A stretch of DNA of 39,590 bases, taken from assembly GCF_000834655.1 (NCBI RefSeq), contig NZ_JXQQ01000089.1, positions 1 through 39,590 on the forward strand, given 5' to 3'. Origin of the DNA: Variovorax paradoxus (lineage in GTDB: Bacteria > Pseudomonadota > Gammaproteobacteria > Burkholderiales > Burkholderiaceae_C). Both the position numbers and the translations under genes were made by a program. Positions within the stretch are counted from its first letter, which is position 1; each line of letters starts with the position of its first letter. The notes under the pieces are model-generated. The model had not been told where the DNA came from, searched no databases, and worked only from the letters and a program-made list of their open reading frames with translations. Shown piece by piece: positions 9,932 through 18,020 of this stretch.

Positions 9932-10084
9932 CTCTTTCATCCGGACTGTGACCGTCGGCTTCGGAATCGCACCGAAATCTGCTGACCCCTCGGCCTGCTT
10001 GCGCAGGCCTCGGGCGCTCGCGGGCTTGTGCAACCTTTCGGCCGCCATCACCGCCGGTGGGGAATTGCACCCCGCCCTGAGAAC
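9932..10084 (-). promoter_or_regulatory. FMN riboswitch (RFN element)
   Basis: On the minus strand the conserved RFN blocks occur in order: AGGGCGGGGTGCAATTCCCC, ACCGGCGGTGAT, a purine/GCCCGCGAGC block, a variable GC stem (AGGCCTGCGCAAGCAGGCC), TTTCGGTGCGATTCCGAAGCC and GACGGTCACAGTCCGGATGAAAGAGAG split over the last two helices. These are the FMN-binding core and the closing P1 arms. It ends about 100 nt before the ribH start. It should lower ribH expression, and that of the downstream glutathione transferase and ArsC-like genes if they are co-transcribed, when FMN is plentiful. Confidence 0.96.
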
Positions 10085-10148
10085 GCTTGCCGGCCGGCGG
10101 ACCGGGCGACGGCGCGATTCTAGAAGTGCCGCCCGGGCCGGGTTGTCG

Positions 10149-10177
10149 CCCGCGCGCCAGACCTTGAGGCGCGCGGG
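10149..10177. terminator. GC hairpin after the YcaQ-like gene
   Basis: A perfect 10-bp stem (CCCGCGCGCC / GGCGCGCGGG) with a 9-base loop lies just past the YcaQ-like stop. There is no U-tract on the minus strand. It may end that transcript or separate it from the riboswitch transcript that starts just beyond. Confidence 0.45.
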
Positions 10178-10180
10178 GAT

Positions 10181-11287
10181 TTATGTCGTCGGCGATGCAC
10201 GCCCCGCCAGGAACTGCGTCATGCGGTGCAGCTCGTCGTCGAGCGCAGCGCGAAACGCCGCATCGCGCGGCTTCCTGCCGACGTAGCCGAAGGCGGGCTG
10301 CAGGCGGCCCTCGGGCGCAGTCACGTTGGCCCAGCCGATCACGCGGTCGTGCCACAGGAGCGGCAGCGCGTAGTAGCCGAACTGGCGCTTGGGCGCGGGC
10401 GTGTAGGCCTCGAACTTGTACGTCCAGCCCCAAAGCAGCTCGAAACGGCGGCGGTCCCACACGACCGGATCGAAGGGCGCGAGCAGCCGCACCGCGTCGT
10501 CGGGCGCGTGGCGTTTGGAGGCCGGGTTCTCGTTGGCGGGCCAGTACCAGGTGGTCCCATCGATGCGGCAGCTCGCGAGCTCTTCACGTGCGAGACGCAA
10601 CGCCGCCTGCGTCTGCGCCGCGAGGTGCGGCGCGCCGTAGCCGAGCAGGCGCACGAGGTAAGTGAGGCTCGCGGCGGGCAGCGGCGCGTATTTGCGCACG
10701 ATCAGTTCGATGAGCGCGGCGGCGCGTTGCGCGCGGCCGGCGGGGCTGTCGTCGGCGGGCAGGTGCGTCACCGCTTCATAGACGCGCGTGCCGCTGTCGC
10801 GCCGCACCACGCGCAGCATGCCGCGGTAGTGCATGCCGTCGAGCAGGTGCGTGGTCGCGTTGCTCGAACCGCCCCAATAGTTCCGGATGCGGCCGTGCGC
10901 GAAGTGCTGCTCGACCTGGCGCGGATGCACCGGGCCGTGCTCGCGCACATAGGCCAGCACGTCGGCGGCCTTGCGCCGCGTCTCGGCGTCCCAGGCCTGC
11001 TTGGCTTCGCGCGGATGCATGAGCGCAAGATGCTCGCGCGGCAGGAACCCGTAGTTGACCAGGCAGTCTTCCTCGATGGCCAGGCGGGTGTAGCGGCTTT
11101 CGAGATCGCCCGCGCGGTAGTCCTTCACGCGATGGCGCAGCGTCAGGTCTTGCGCGCGCGCCGGTGCGCGGATCGGATCGGCCTGCACGAAGCCGAGCTG
11201 GCGGATCGCGCTGGGCAAGGTAGTCGGCTTGAAGAGGGTGCGCGCCACCGCGTAGCGGCGCAGGTCGTCGAGGGTCGGGTCAGCCAT
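10181..11287 (-). CDS. YcaQ/AlkZ-like winged-helix DNA glycosylase family protein
   Basis: 368 residues of the HTH_42 (winged-helix DNA-binding, YcaQ/AlkZ) family. Family signs: LDDLRRYAVARTLF at the start, IRQLGFVQADPI with the Q-x-D/Q catalytic element of this group (here QAD), NYWGGSSNATTHLLDGMHYRGML in the winged-helix region and the C-terminal block LLAPFDPVVWDRRRFELLWGW followed by YALPLLWHDRVIGWANV. Characterised members remove alkylated or crosslinked bases; the Q-x-D form resembles E. coli YcaQ, which unhooks interstrand crosslinks. Its start is 48 bp after the sugar isomerase gene on the same strand, so it may be co-transcribed with the catabolic genes by position only. Confidence 0.85.
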   Translation of the reverse strand: MADPTLDDLRRYAVARTLFKPTTLPSAIRQLGFVQADPIRAPARAQDLTLRHRVKDYRAGDLESRYTRLAIEEDCLVNYGFLPREHLALMHPREAKQAWDAETRRKAADVLAYVREHGPVHPRQVEQHFAHGRIRNYWGGSSNATTHLLDGMHYRGMLRVVRRDSGTRVYEAVTHLPADDSPAGRAQRAAALIELIVRKYAPLPAASLTYLVRLLGYGAPHLAAQTQAALRLAREELASCRIDGTTWYWPANENPASKRHAPDDAVRLLAPFDPVVWDRRRFELLWGWTYKFEAYTPAPKRQFGYYALPLLWHDRVIGWANVTAPEGRLQPAFGYVGRKPRDAAFRAALDDELHRMTQFLAGRASPTT

Positions 11288-11335
11288 GGGGCGAATTGCA
11301 GCACAAGCGGCTGCGATTCGCTTCGGCGCGATGCG

Positions 11336-12214
11336 TCAGACCGCGCTGCGATGTCGCTCGATGCACACGTCCAGTGTCTCGGCGCCCGGCCGCTGCCACC
11401 AGTCGAGGTTCGAAAAGATCTCGACCTCGCTGAAGCCCGCGAAGCCCGCGTCCTCGACCCAGCCGCGGATCTTCTTCAACTCGACCACGCCGTCGCCCAT
11501 CATCCCGCGGTCCGAGAGCAGGTCGCGCGTGGGCGTGAGCCAGTCGCAGACGTGGTACGCCAGCAGCCGCTCGCGGCCGGCGCGGGCGATCTGCTGCTGC
11601 AGCTTCGGGTCCCACCAGACGTGATAGATGTCCAGCGCCACGCCGAGCATGCCGCTCCTGCCCGCGTCGAGTTCGTCGCAGAGGTCGAGCGCGTGTTCGA
11701 GCGTGTTGATGCAGGCGCGGTCGGCCGCCTGCATCGGGTGCAGGGGCTCGATGGCGAGCGGCATGCCGACTTTGCGGGCGTATTCGAGTGAAGCTGCGAT
11801 GCCGTCGCGTACTTCGCTGCGCGCGCGAGCGATGTCCTTGTATGCGGCCCTGCCGTCGAGCGCGCCGGGGAGGGCGCCGACGACCAGCACGAGGCACGGC
11901 GCATCGAGCGTCTTCGCCTCGTCGATGGCGCGGCGGTTGTCGTCGAGTGCGGCCTTCAAGCCAGCCGCATCGGGCGCGGGGAAGAAGCCGCCGCGGCAGT
12001 AGCCCGAGAGGCCGATGCCGTGCGCCTTCAACTGCTTCGCAATCTTGTCGAGTCCGACGGCTGCAACCTGGTCACGCCACGGGCTGATCGCGAGGATGCC
12101 GCGCTCGGCGCACTGGTCGATGATGCGGTCCAGCGGCACCTCGGCGCCCGACTGCTTGCGCACCGTGGCGGTGTTGATCGAGAGCCAGTCGTGGTTTTGC
12201 GAGAAGTCGCGCAT
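11336..12214 (-). CDS. sugar phosphate isomerase/epimerase-like protein
   Basis: 292 residues, AP-endonuclease-2 type TIM barrel. Metal-site carboxylates and histidines appear at the strand ends: LAIEPLHP (Glu), VALDIYHVWWDP (Asp, His), LAYHVCDWL (His, Asp) and FSEVEIFSNLDWW (Glu). Such proteins isomerise, epimerise or lyse sugars, inosose and hydroxypyruvate-type substrates. It is the last of the four predicted catabolic enzymes of the locus, 89 bp downstream of the DUF993 gene with a repeat element between them. The exact reaction cannot be assigned. Confidence 0.85.
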   Translation of the reverse strand: MRDFSQNHDWLSINTATVRKQSGAEVPLDRIIDQCAERGILAISPWRDQVAAVGLDKIAKQLKAHGIGLSGYCRGGFFPAPDAAGLKAALDDNRRAIDEAKTLDAPCLVLVVGALPGALDGRAAYKDIARARSEVRDGIAASLEYARKVGMPLAIEPLHPMQAADRACINTLEHALDLCDELDAGRSGMLGVALDIYHVWWDPKLQQQIARAGRERLLAYHVCDWLTPTRDLLSDRGMMGDGVVELKKIRGWVEDAGFAGFSEVEIFSNLDWWQRPGAETLDVCIERHRSAV

Positions 12215-12234
12215 GGGTCAGTGCCCGCCCGGCC

Positions 12235-12303
12235 GCCCGAAGGGCACTGAGCGCCCCCTCGGGGGGCAGCGATGCACGAAGTGATGAGCGTGGAGGCGCA
12301 TGA
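12235..12303. repeat. dispersed intergenic repeat, shorter variant (copy C)
   Basis: Contains a CCCCCTC-GGGGGG palindrome followed by a CACGAAGTG block and AGCGTGGAGGCGCATGAC, ending at the DUF993 stop. It has the same block order as the 3' half of copies A and B, but lacks the GGGACACC half. Confidence 0.55.
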
Positions 12304-13491
12304 CTAGCTTTCCACGCCGTGCAGGGCCAGCAGCGTCTTCATGCGCCGCACCGCCAACTCCGGCTGCTCCAGCAGGTTCGCCGCATCCGCGAGGCGGAAC
12401 AGTTCCGCGAAGTGCTGCAGCGAGCGCGTGCTCTGCTGGCCCCCCACCATCGTGAAGTGCTTCTGGTGGCCATTGAGCCAGGCCATGAACACCACGCCCG
12501 TCTTGTAGAAGCGCGTGGGCGCCGCGAAGATGTGGCGCGAGAGCGGCACCGTGGGCCCGAGGATCGCGTGGAACTTCTCGGTATTGCCTTGGGCCAGTGC
12601 GCCGAGCGCTGCGCTGGCTGCGGGCGCGATGGCGTCGAAGATGCCGAGCAGTGCATCGCTCTTGCCGTGCGTGGGCTCGTCGCCGAAGCCGTCGCCTGCG
12701 ATCAGCTCGGCGTAGTTGAAGTCGTCGCCGGTGTACATGCGCACGCCCTTGGGCAGGCGGCGGCGCATCGCGATTTCCTTGTCCTTGTCGAGCAGCGAGA
12801 TCTTGATGCCGTCGACCTTGTCCGGATGCGCCGCGATGATGCCCACGGCGGTGTCCATCGCCGCATCGATATCCTTCGTGCCCCAGTAGCCAGCGAGCGC
12901 CGGGTCGAACATGTCGCCGAGCCAGTGCAGCACCACGGGTTGCTTGGCCTGGCCCAGGATGCGGTCGTACACGCGCTCGTAGTCGGCGGGGCTCTTCGCC
13001 ACGCGGGCGAGCGCGCGGCTGGCCATCACGATCAGCTTGCCGCCGAGCGCTTCGATGGCGGCCATCTGCTCCTCGTAGCCGCGGATCACATCGTCGACGT
13101 TCTTCACGTCGTCGATGTCGAGGTGGTCGGTGCCGCAGCCCGAGGCGACCAGCGCGCCCGGGACGTCTTTCGCGGCATCGAGCGAGCGGCGGATCAGTTC
13201 GAGCGACGTGGGCCAGTCCAGGCCCATGCCGCGCTGCGCGGTGTCCATCGCCTCGGCCACGCCCAGGCCCAGCGAGAACAGGTGGCGGCGGTAGGCGATG
13301 GTGGTGTCCCAGTCGACCGCGGCCTGCAGCCACGGGTCGACGGCCGCGAACGGGTCGGCCACGACGTGAGCGGCCGAGTAGGCGATGCGGTTGAACTTCA
13401 CGCCCGCATCGGGCTTGACGGGCGCGGTGCCGCGCAAGGCATAGGGCGCAAGCGCGCCGTTCGCGGTGGGGAGGGTCAGCGAGAGGGCCAT
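12304..13491 (-). CDS. DUF993 family protein, dihydrodipicolinate-synthase-like
   Basis: 395 residues matching DUF993, a TIM-barrel family related to the DHDPS/NAL class-I aldolases. Visible blocks: HVVADPFAAVDPWLQAAVDWD, RGMGLDWPTSLELIRRSL, SGCGTDHLDIDD, VVLHWLGDMFDPALAGYWG and the strand VDGIKISLLDKDKE, whose Lys is the likely Schiff-base residue. FNYAELIAGDGFGDEPTHGKSDALLGIFD corresponds to the DHDPS-like C-terminal helices. The reaction is unknown but probably a retro-aldol cleavage or dehydration of a 2-keto sugar acid. It starts 13 bp after the Gfo/Idh stop, so the two are tightly linked. Confidence 0.88.
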   Translation of the reverse strand: MALSLTLPTANGALAPYALRGTAPVKPDAGVKFNRIAYSAAHVVADPFAAVDPWLQAAVDWDTTIAYRRHLFSLGLGVAEAMDTAQRGMGLDWPTSLELIRRSLDAAKDVPGALVASGCGTDHLDIDDVKNVDDVIRGYEEQMAAIEALGGKLIVMASRALARVAKSPADYERVYDRILGQAKQPVVLHWLGDMFDPALAGYWGTKDIDAAMDTAVGIIAAHPDKVDGIKISLLDKDKEIAMRRRLPKGVRMYTGDDFNYAELIAGDGFGDEPTHGKSDALLGIFDAIAPAASAALGALAQGNTEKFHAILGPTVPLSRHIFAAPTRFYKTGVVFMAWLNGHQKHFTMVGGQQSTRSLQHFAELFRLADAANLLEQPELAVRRMKTLLALHGVES

Positions 13492-13504
13492 GGCAGCTTC
13501 TTCT

Positions 13505-14668
13505 TCAGACCTTCAGCACGGGCACGTCGACCCAGCGGCGGTCCTTCCACGACTCTAGCGCGGCCTCGACCAGCTGCACGCCCTTGGCGCCTTCGGGCAG
13601 CGTCCACTTGTAGGGCTCGTTCTCCACCACGTGGCGAATGAAGTGCTCCCACTGGATCTTGAAACCGTTGTCGTAGACCTGCGAGTCCGGAATCTCCTGC
13701 CATTGGTCGAAGAAATTCATCATCTGCTTCTCGTCGGGGTTCCACACCGGGCGCGGCGTGGCGACACGCGACTGGGCACGGCAGCTGGAGAGGCCCGCGA
13801 CGGCCGAGCCGTCGGTGCCGTCGACGTGGAAGGTCACCAGATCGTCGCGGCGCACGCGCGTGACCCAGCTCATGTTGATCTGCGCGATCACCGGCTCGCC
13901 GTTGTGGCCGGTCAGTTCGCAGGTGGCGTAGGCCGCGTCGTCGGCGGTGGCTTCGTAGGGCTTGCCGGCTTCGTCCCAGCGCTTGGGGATGTGCGTCGCG
14001 CCGATGCACGAGACCGACTTCACTTCGCCGAACAGGTTGTCCAGCACATAGCGCCAGTGGCACATCATGTCCAGGATCATGCCGCCGCCGTCTTCCTTGC
14101 GGTAGTTCCAGCTCGGACGCTGGATGGGCTGCAGGTCACCCTCGAACACCCAGTAGCCGAACTCCAGGCGCACGCTGAGCATGCGGCCGAAGAAGCCGGC
14201 GCGGCGCAGCATGTCGAGCTTGCGCAGGCCCGGGAGGAACAGCTTGTCCTGCACCGCGCCGTGCTTGAGGCCCGAGCCTTCGGCCAGGCGTGCGATTTCG
14301 ACGGCTTCGTTCAGGTTGGTGGCGATGGGCTTCTCGCAGTACACGTGCTTGCCGGCGCGGATGGCCTTGGCCAGCAGGGTGGGGCGCATCTGCGTGGTGC
14401 CGGCGTCGAAGAAGATCGTGTCGTCCTTGTTCTCCAGCGCCTTGTCGAGGTCGGTGCCCCAGCGCGCGATGTTGTGGGCCTTGGCGAGCGCCTCCATCTT
14501 CTCGGCGTTGCGGCCGATGAGGATGGGGTCGGGCATGACCTTGTCGCCGTTCGACAGCGTGACGCCGCCTTGCGCGCGGATCGCGCAGATCGAGCGGATC
14601 AGATGCTGGTTCATGCCCATGCGGCCGGTGACGCCGTGCATGATGATTCCGAGACGTTGGGTGGCCAT
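13505..14668 (-). CDS. Gfo/Idh/MocA family oxidoreductase
   Basis: 387 residues from the ATG at 14668, which has AAGGAAG about 6 bases upstream; the open frame continues far upstream but that part is antisense to the enolase gene. N-terminal NAD(P) Rossmann fold: GIIMHGVTGRMGMNQHL, then DAGTTQMRPTLLAKAIRAGKHVYCEKPIATN with the EKP motif of the family. The C-terminal domain has FLPGLRKL and DMMCHWRYVLDNLFG, containing the conserved His. These enzymes oxidise or epimerise a sugar or polyol hydroxyl. It lies 32 bp after the enolase-superfamily gene and 13 bp before DUF993 in one operon. Confidence 0.93.
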   Translation of the reverse strand: MATQRLGIIMHGVTGRMGMNQHLIRSICAIRAQGGVTLSNGDKVMPDPILIGRNAEKMEALAKAHNIARWGTDLDKALENKDDTIFFDAGTTQMRPTLLAKAIRAGKHVYCEKPIATNLNEAVEIARLAEGSGLKHGAVQDKLFLPGLRKLDMLRRAGFFGRMLSVRLEFGYWVFEGDLQPIQRPSWNYRKEDGGGMILDMMCHWRYVLDNLFGEVKSVSCIGATHIPKRWDEAGKPYEATADDAAYATCELTGHNGEPVIAQINMSWVTRVRRDDLVTFHVDGTDGSAVAGLSSCRAQSRVATPRPVWNPDEKQMMNFFDQWQEIPDSQVYDNGFKIQWEHFIRHVVENEPYKWTLPEGAKGVQLVEAALESWKDRRWVDVPVLKV

Positions 14669-14700
14669 CGTTTTCTTCCTTGGGGTGCGAGAGGGGTGCT

Positions 14701-16131
14701 TCAGTAGACGGAACGCATGGCGTCCCACGAGATGCCCGCGCCGGGAATGCCGGTGGCAAAGCCGGGCGCGGTGGCGAGCGACGACAGGGGGAGCTGTCCG
14801 CCGCGGATGGCGAGGCGCACGGCGCCGTCGCTCAGTTCGTAGAGGCCGGGGTGCAGTTTCAGCAGGGCTTGCTGCTCGGCCTCGGGCACGGCCGCGAGGC
14901 CGTTGACGTAGTGGTGTCCGTTGCGCTCGACATGCGACAAGCCGAGCCAGCCGACGAGCGCGAGGTCCTGCTGCACGCCGATGCCGGCCTGCATGGTGAG
15001 GTCTTCGCCGGAAAGGAAATAGCGCTCGCTTTTTTCTTCCGCGTTCCAGTGCGCGCAGCGGGCCGCGTTGACCACCGACTTGTAGAAGCCCTTGCAGCTC
15101 TTGCTCGATACCCCGGTGTAGCCGAGCGCGCGGGCCTGCACGAAGGCATCGAGCGTGGCGTCCGATTCGTCGATCAGCAACGGGATGCGCTTGCCCAGCG
15201 CCGACACGCTGCGCTCCAGGGCCGCATCGCGGCGGATCGGTTGTTCGACGAAGACGGTCTTCTGCGCGAGCTTCCACAGCACGGGCGTGGAGAGCATGCG
15301 GTCGAGAAAGACGGCGAAGTCGTCGGCGTCGGCGTACTGCTCGTTGCCGTCGAGCGTCACGAGCTGGGCGTGAAGGTCGATCACGCGGGCGATGCGCTGG
15401 AGCCGGTCGATGTCCTGTGCGGTGTTGCCGCAGAGCTTGAGCTTGAAGTGGGTGAGGCCGTAGCGTTTGACCGCCGCGGCGAGCGTGGTGGGGAGGCCGT
15501 CGGTCGGTGCGTCCGTCAGCGCGTCGCTCTCGTCGATGGCATCGGCCAGGCCGACGGTGTGGCGTGCTGCGATGCTTGCGCGCGGCGATCGGCTGGCCAG
15601 GAACGCGGGCATGTCGAAGCCCGCGAGGTCGTCGGCGAGCCCGCTGCCCGCGATGTCGATGCCGCAGAGGTTGGCGCTCATGGCGGTTGCGAAGCTCGCG
15701 CCGGTGTGCAGGCACAACGCATCCATCACGGCGCGGTCGATCAGCGCAGGGCCGTAGCTGGCCACCAGCGCCTGCAGGCCCTTGGCCTTCGCGCGGGCCT
15801 GCAATCCAGCGTAGTTCGAGGCGAAGTGCGTCCACGCGGTCTGCGCATCGTCTTCGGCCACATACGCATCGCGCGCATCGCGCAGCGCAAAGCGCAGCTG
15901 CTCGAAGTTCTGCTCGTTGTTGAGGGCCGGGTTCTTGTCGAACCACTTGGGCACCATCATCTCGGCCGCGCAGCCCTCGGCCGTGCCACCGTTCTCGAAG
16001 CGGATGCGGGCGCGCGCGTACACCTGCGGGCAGGCGGTGACGGTGGCGGCGCCGAAGCGGAACGGGAGCCGCAGCGCCACGTCGCGCTCGGAAAAGCGGA
16101 TCTCTTCGATGTGAAAGCGGGGCGCGTCCAT
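14701..16131 (-). CDS. enolase-superfamily (mandelate racemase/muconate lactonizing-type) enzyme
   Basis: 476 residues from the ATG at 16131, 8 bp after the ATPase stop. Active-site elements of the MR/MLE group are readable: K-x-K (FKLKLCG, about residues 230-232), the first metal carboxylate in TLDGNE (about 261), the second in FVEQPI (about 296), LIDESDA (about 321) and a C-terminal Lys in SSKSCKGF. Such enzymes abstract the proton alpha to a carboxylate, giving racemisation, dehydration or cycloisomerisation. With a Gfo/Idh dehydrogenase and an aldolase-like protein next door, an acid-sugar dehydratase is the best guess. At about 476 residues it is longer than most family members (350-400). 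Confidence 0.88.
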   Translation of the reverse strand: MDAPRFHIEEIRFSERDVALRLPFRFGAATVTACPQVYARARIRFENGGTAEGCAAEMMVPKWFDKNPALNNEQNFEQLRFALRDARDAYVAEDDAQTAWTHFASNYAGLQARAKAKGLQALVASYGPALIDRAVMDALCLHTGASFATAMSANLCGIDIAGSGLADDLAGFDMPAFLASRSPRASIAARHTVGLADAIDESDALTDAPTDGLPTTLAAAVKRYGLTHFKLKLCGNTAQDIDRLQRIARVIDLHAQLVTLDGNEQYADADDFAVFLDRMLSTPVLWKLAQKTVFVEQPIRRDAALERSVSALGKRIPLLIDESDATLDAFVQARALGYTGVSSKSCKGFYKSVVNAARCAHWNAEEKSERYFLSGEDLTMQAGIGVQQDLALVGWLGLSHVERNGHHYVNGLAAVPEAEQQALLKLHPGLYELSDGAVRLAIRGGQLPLSSLATAPGFATGIPGAGISWDAMRSVY

Positions 16132-16139
16132 GTCGGGCT

Positions 16140-16919
16140 TCAGTGGTCCAGGATGCCCTGCGAGAAGAAATGCGCGCGCACCAGCTTCGTGTACGCGCCG
16201 AACTCCGTCGAGGCCATCATGTCGAGCGTGCGCGGGCGCGGCAGGTCGATGTCGTAGACGGCCGCGATCGAGCCGGGGCGCTCGCTCATCACGATCACGC
16301 GGTCCGAGAGAAAAATCGCCTCGGGGATGCTGTGGGTGATCAGCATCACGGTCTTCTTCGACGCCATCCAGATGCGCTGCAGCTCCAGGTTCATCTTCTC
16401 GCGCGTCATCGCGTCGAGTGCGCCGAAGGGCTCGTCCATCAGCAGCACCGAGGGGTCGTGCAGCAGCGCGCGGCAGATCGAGGCGCGTTGCTGCATGCCG
16501 CCCGAGAGCTGCCAGGGGTACTTGCCCTCGAAGCCCTTGAGGCCCGCCATCTCCATGAGCTCGCGCGCCCGGGCCTGCGAGGCAGCCTTGGGAAGGTGGC
16601 GCATCTCGGCCTGCAGCAGGATGTTGTCTTCCACGCTGCGCCATGGCAGCAGCACCGCGCTCTGGAACACGATGCCCACGTCCTTTTGCGGGCCCTTGAT
16701 CGGCTTGCCGGCAAGTGTGAGCTCGCCCCCGCTGATCGGCAGCAGGCCCGCGACCATCTTGAGCAGCGTGCTCTTGCCGCAGCCCGAGGGGCCGACGACG
16801 GAGACGAACTCGCCTTCCTGGATGGCGAAGTCCAGCGGCTTGAGCGACTCGACCGGGCCGTCCTTGCTCTGGTACGTTTTGGCGACGCCGCGCGCTTCTA
16901 TCAGGTTGACTTGGGACAT
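16140..16919 (-). CDS. ABC transporter ATP-binding protein (SsuB/TauB-type)
   Basis: 259 residues from the ATG at 16919; an in-frame TTG at 16940 would add seven residues. Motifs: Walker A GPSGCGKST, Q-loop VFQSAVLLPW, signature LSGGMQQR, Walker B VLLMDEPFGALD, H-loop LITHSIPEA. The subfamily (nitrate/taurine/aliphatic sulfonate type) also carries ADRVIVMSERPG-like wording, here SDRVIVMSERPGS. It energises uptake with the adjoining permease and binding protein. Confidence 0.96.
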   Translation of the reverse strand: MSQVNLIEARGVAKTYQSKDGPVESLKPLDFAIQEGEFVSVVGPSGCGKSTLLKMVAGLLPISGGELTLAGKPIKGPQKDVGIVFQSAVLLPWRSVEDNILLQAEMRHLPKAASQARARELMEMAGLKGFEGKYPWQLSGGMQQRASICRALLHDPSVLLMDEPFGALDAMTREKMNLELQRIWMASKKTVMLITHSIPEAIFLSDRVIVMSERPGSIAAVYDIDLPRPRTLDMMASTEFGAYTKLVRAHFFSQGILDH

Positions 16920-16962
16920 GGGGTGCGTGAAGGGGGACAACAGCGAGCGCGCGGACGAAAGA

Positions 16963-17979
16963 TCAGTTCGGCAGGAAGTCGAGGGTGACGTAGTCTTCCG
17001 GCTTGCCGCGTGTGGACGCGTCCATGCCGCCGTACTGCACCAGCAGGTCGAGCGAGTCGTTGACGTTCTTCATCGCCACGCGGAACGGGCGCTGGTTTGC
17101 CGTTTCCTTCGTGTGATAAAGCGCCACGCTCTGCTTCATGCCCACGATGAGCGTGTCGCGCACGCCGGCTTTCGGGTTGGCCTTGAGCATCGCATCGACG
17201 GCGGCTTCCGGGCTTTTCTCGGCGGCTTCGGCGGCCTTGGTGGAGGCGCGCATGAAGCGCTTCACGAGGTCGGGGTTCTCGGTCAGCAGGTTCTTGTTGG
17301 TGATGATCCCGGAGCTGATCTGGTTCACGCCCGAGTCGGCAAAGCGGATCGGCGTCACGGGCTTGCCGGTGGCGTCCTGCAGCTTGATGGCCTGGTCCAT
17401 CACGTAGCCCAGCAGGAGGTCGGCCTGGCCGTTGGTCACCGCATTGAGCTTGGTCTGGCCGTCGCCCGAGACGATCTTCACCTGGTCGGGCTTGATGTCG
17501 TTCACCTTGAGGAAGAGCGGCCACATCTGCGACATCGAATCGCCGGGCGTGACGGCCACCGTCTTGCCGATGATGTCCTTGGGCGTCTTGATGTTCTTCT
17601 CGCTGAAGCCCATGACCGACATCGGGCTCACCTGGAACAGCACGCCGGTCGACTTGAGCGGCGCGCCCTTGGCGGCGGCCTTGATCATGGTGGTGACGTC
17701 GATGTAGCCGAAGGTCGCCGACTTGGCGGCCACCGCCTGCGCGGTGACGGCGGATCCGCGGCCTTCCTGGATGTCCAGGTCGATGCCCTCTTCGGCGTAG
17801 AAGCCCTTTTCCTTGCCGAGGAAGAAAGGCGCGTGCTCGCTGTAGAGGTACCAGTTGAGCATCAGCGTCACCTTGTCCTTGGGCTTGTCTGCCTGGGCAT
17901 GGGCGGGGGCGGGGGCGATGGCGAAGGTGGCCAGGGCCGTGACGGCGACGGCGAGCATCGAGGGAAGCAGTTTCTTCAT
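16963..17979 (-). CDS. ABC transporter substrate-binding protein (NMT1/SsuA-like)
   Basis: 338 residues from the ATG at 17979, with GGAGA about 8 bases upstream. A Sec signal peptide ends at AHA-QA near residue 28. The mature protein begins KVTLMLNWYLYSEHAPFFLGKEKGFYAEEGIDLDI, the hallmark of the NMT1/THI5-like fold used for pyrimidines, riboflavin, sulfonates and aromatic acids. GRGSAVTAQAVAAKSATFGYID and VAVTPGDSMSQMWP follow in the ligand cleft. The ligand is unknown; the binding protein could also feed a compound unrelated to sugars. It is placed between permease and ATPase genes in the operon. Confidence 0.93.
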   Translation of the reverse strand: MKKLLPSMLAVAVTALATFAIAPAPAHAQADKPKDKVTLMLNWYLYSEHAPFFLGKEKGFYAEEGIDLDIQEGRGSAVTAQAVAAKSATFGYIDVTTMIKAAAKGAPLKSTGVLFQVSPMSVMGFSEKNIKTPKDIIGKTVAVTPGDSMSQMWPLFLKVNDIKPDQVKIVSGDGQTKLNAVTNGQADLLLGYVMDQAIKLQDATGKPVTPIRFADSGVNQISSGIITNKNLLTENPDLVKRFMRASTKAAEAAEKSPEAAVDAMLKANPKAGVRDTLIVGMKQSVALYHTKETANQRPFRVAMKNVNDSLDLLVQYGGMDASTRGKPEDYVTLDFLPN

Positions 17980-18020
17980 GGCGGTTGTCTCCGGGAGTTT
18001 TCTGGGTATGACGAAGGAAC

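Noticed and set aside
9830..10051. N-terminal extension of ribH to an earlier ATG
   Set aside because: The extra part is translated riboswitch RNA; the real ATG at 9829 starts a family-like protein.
14669..15946. N-terminal extension of the Gfo/Idh frame
   Set aside because: The extension lies over the enolase-superfamily gene in another frame; the Gfo/Idh protein begins properly at 14668 behind a good ribosome site.
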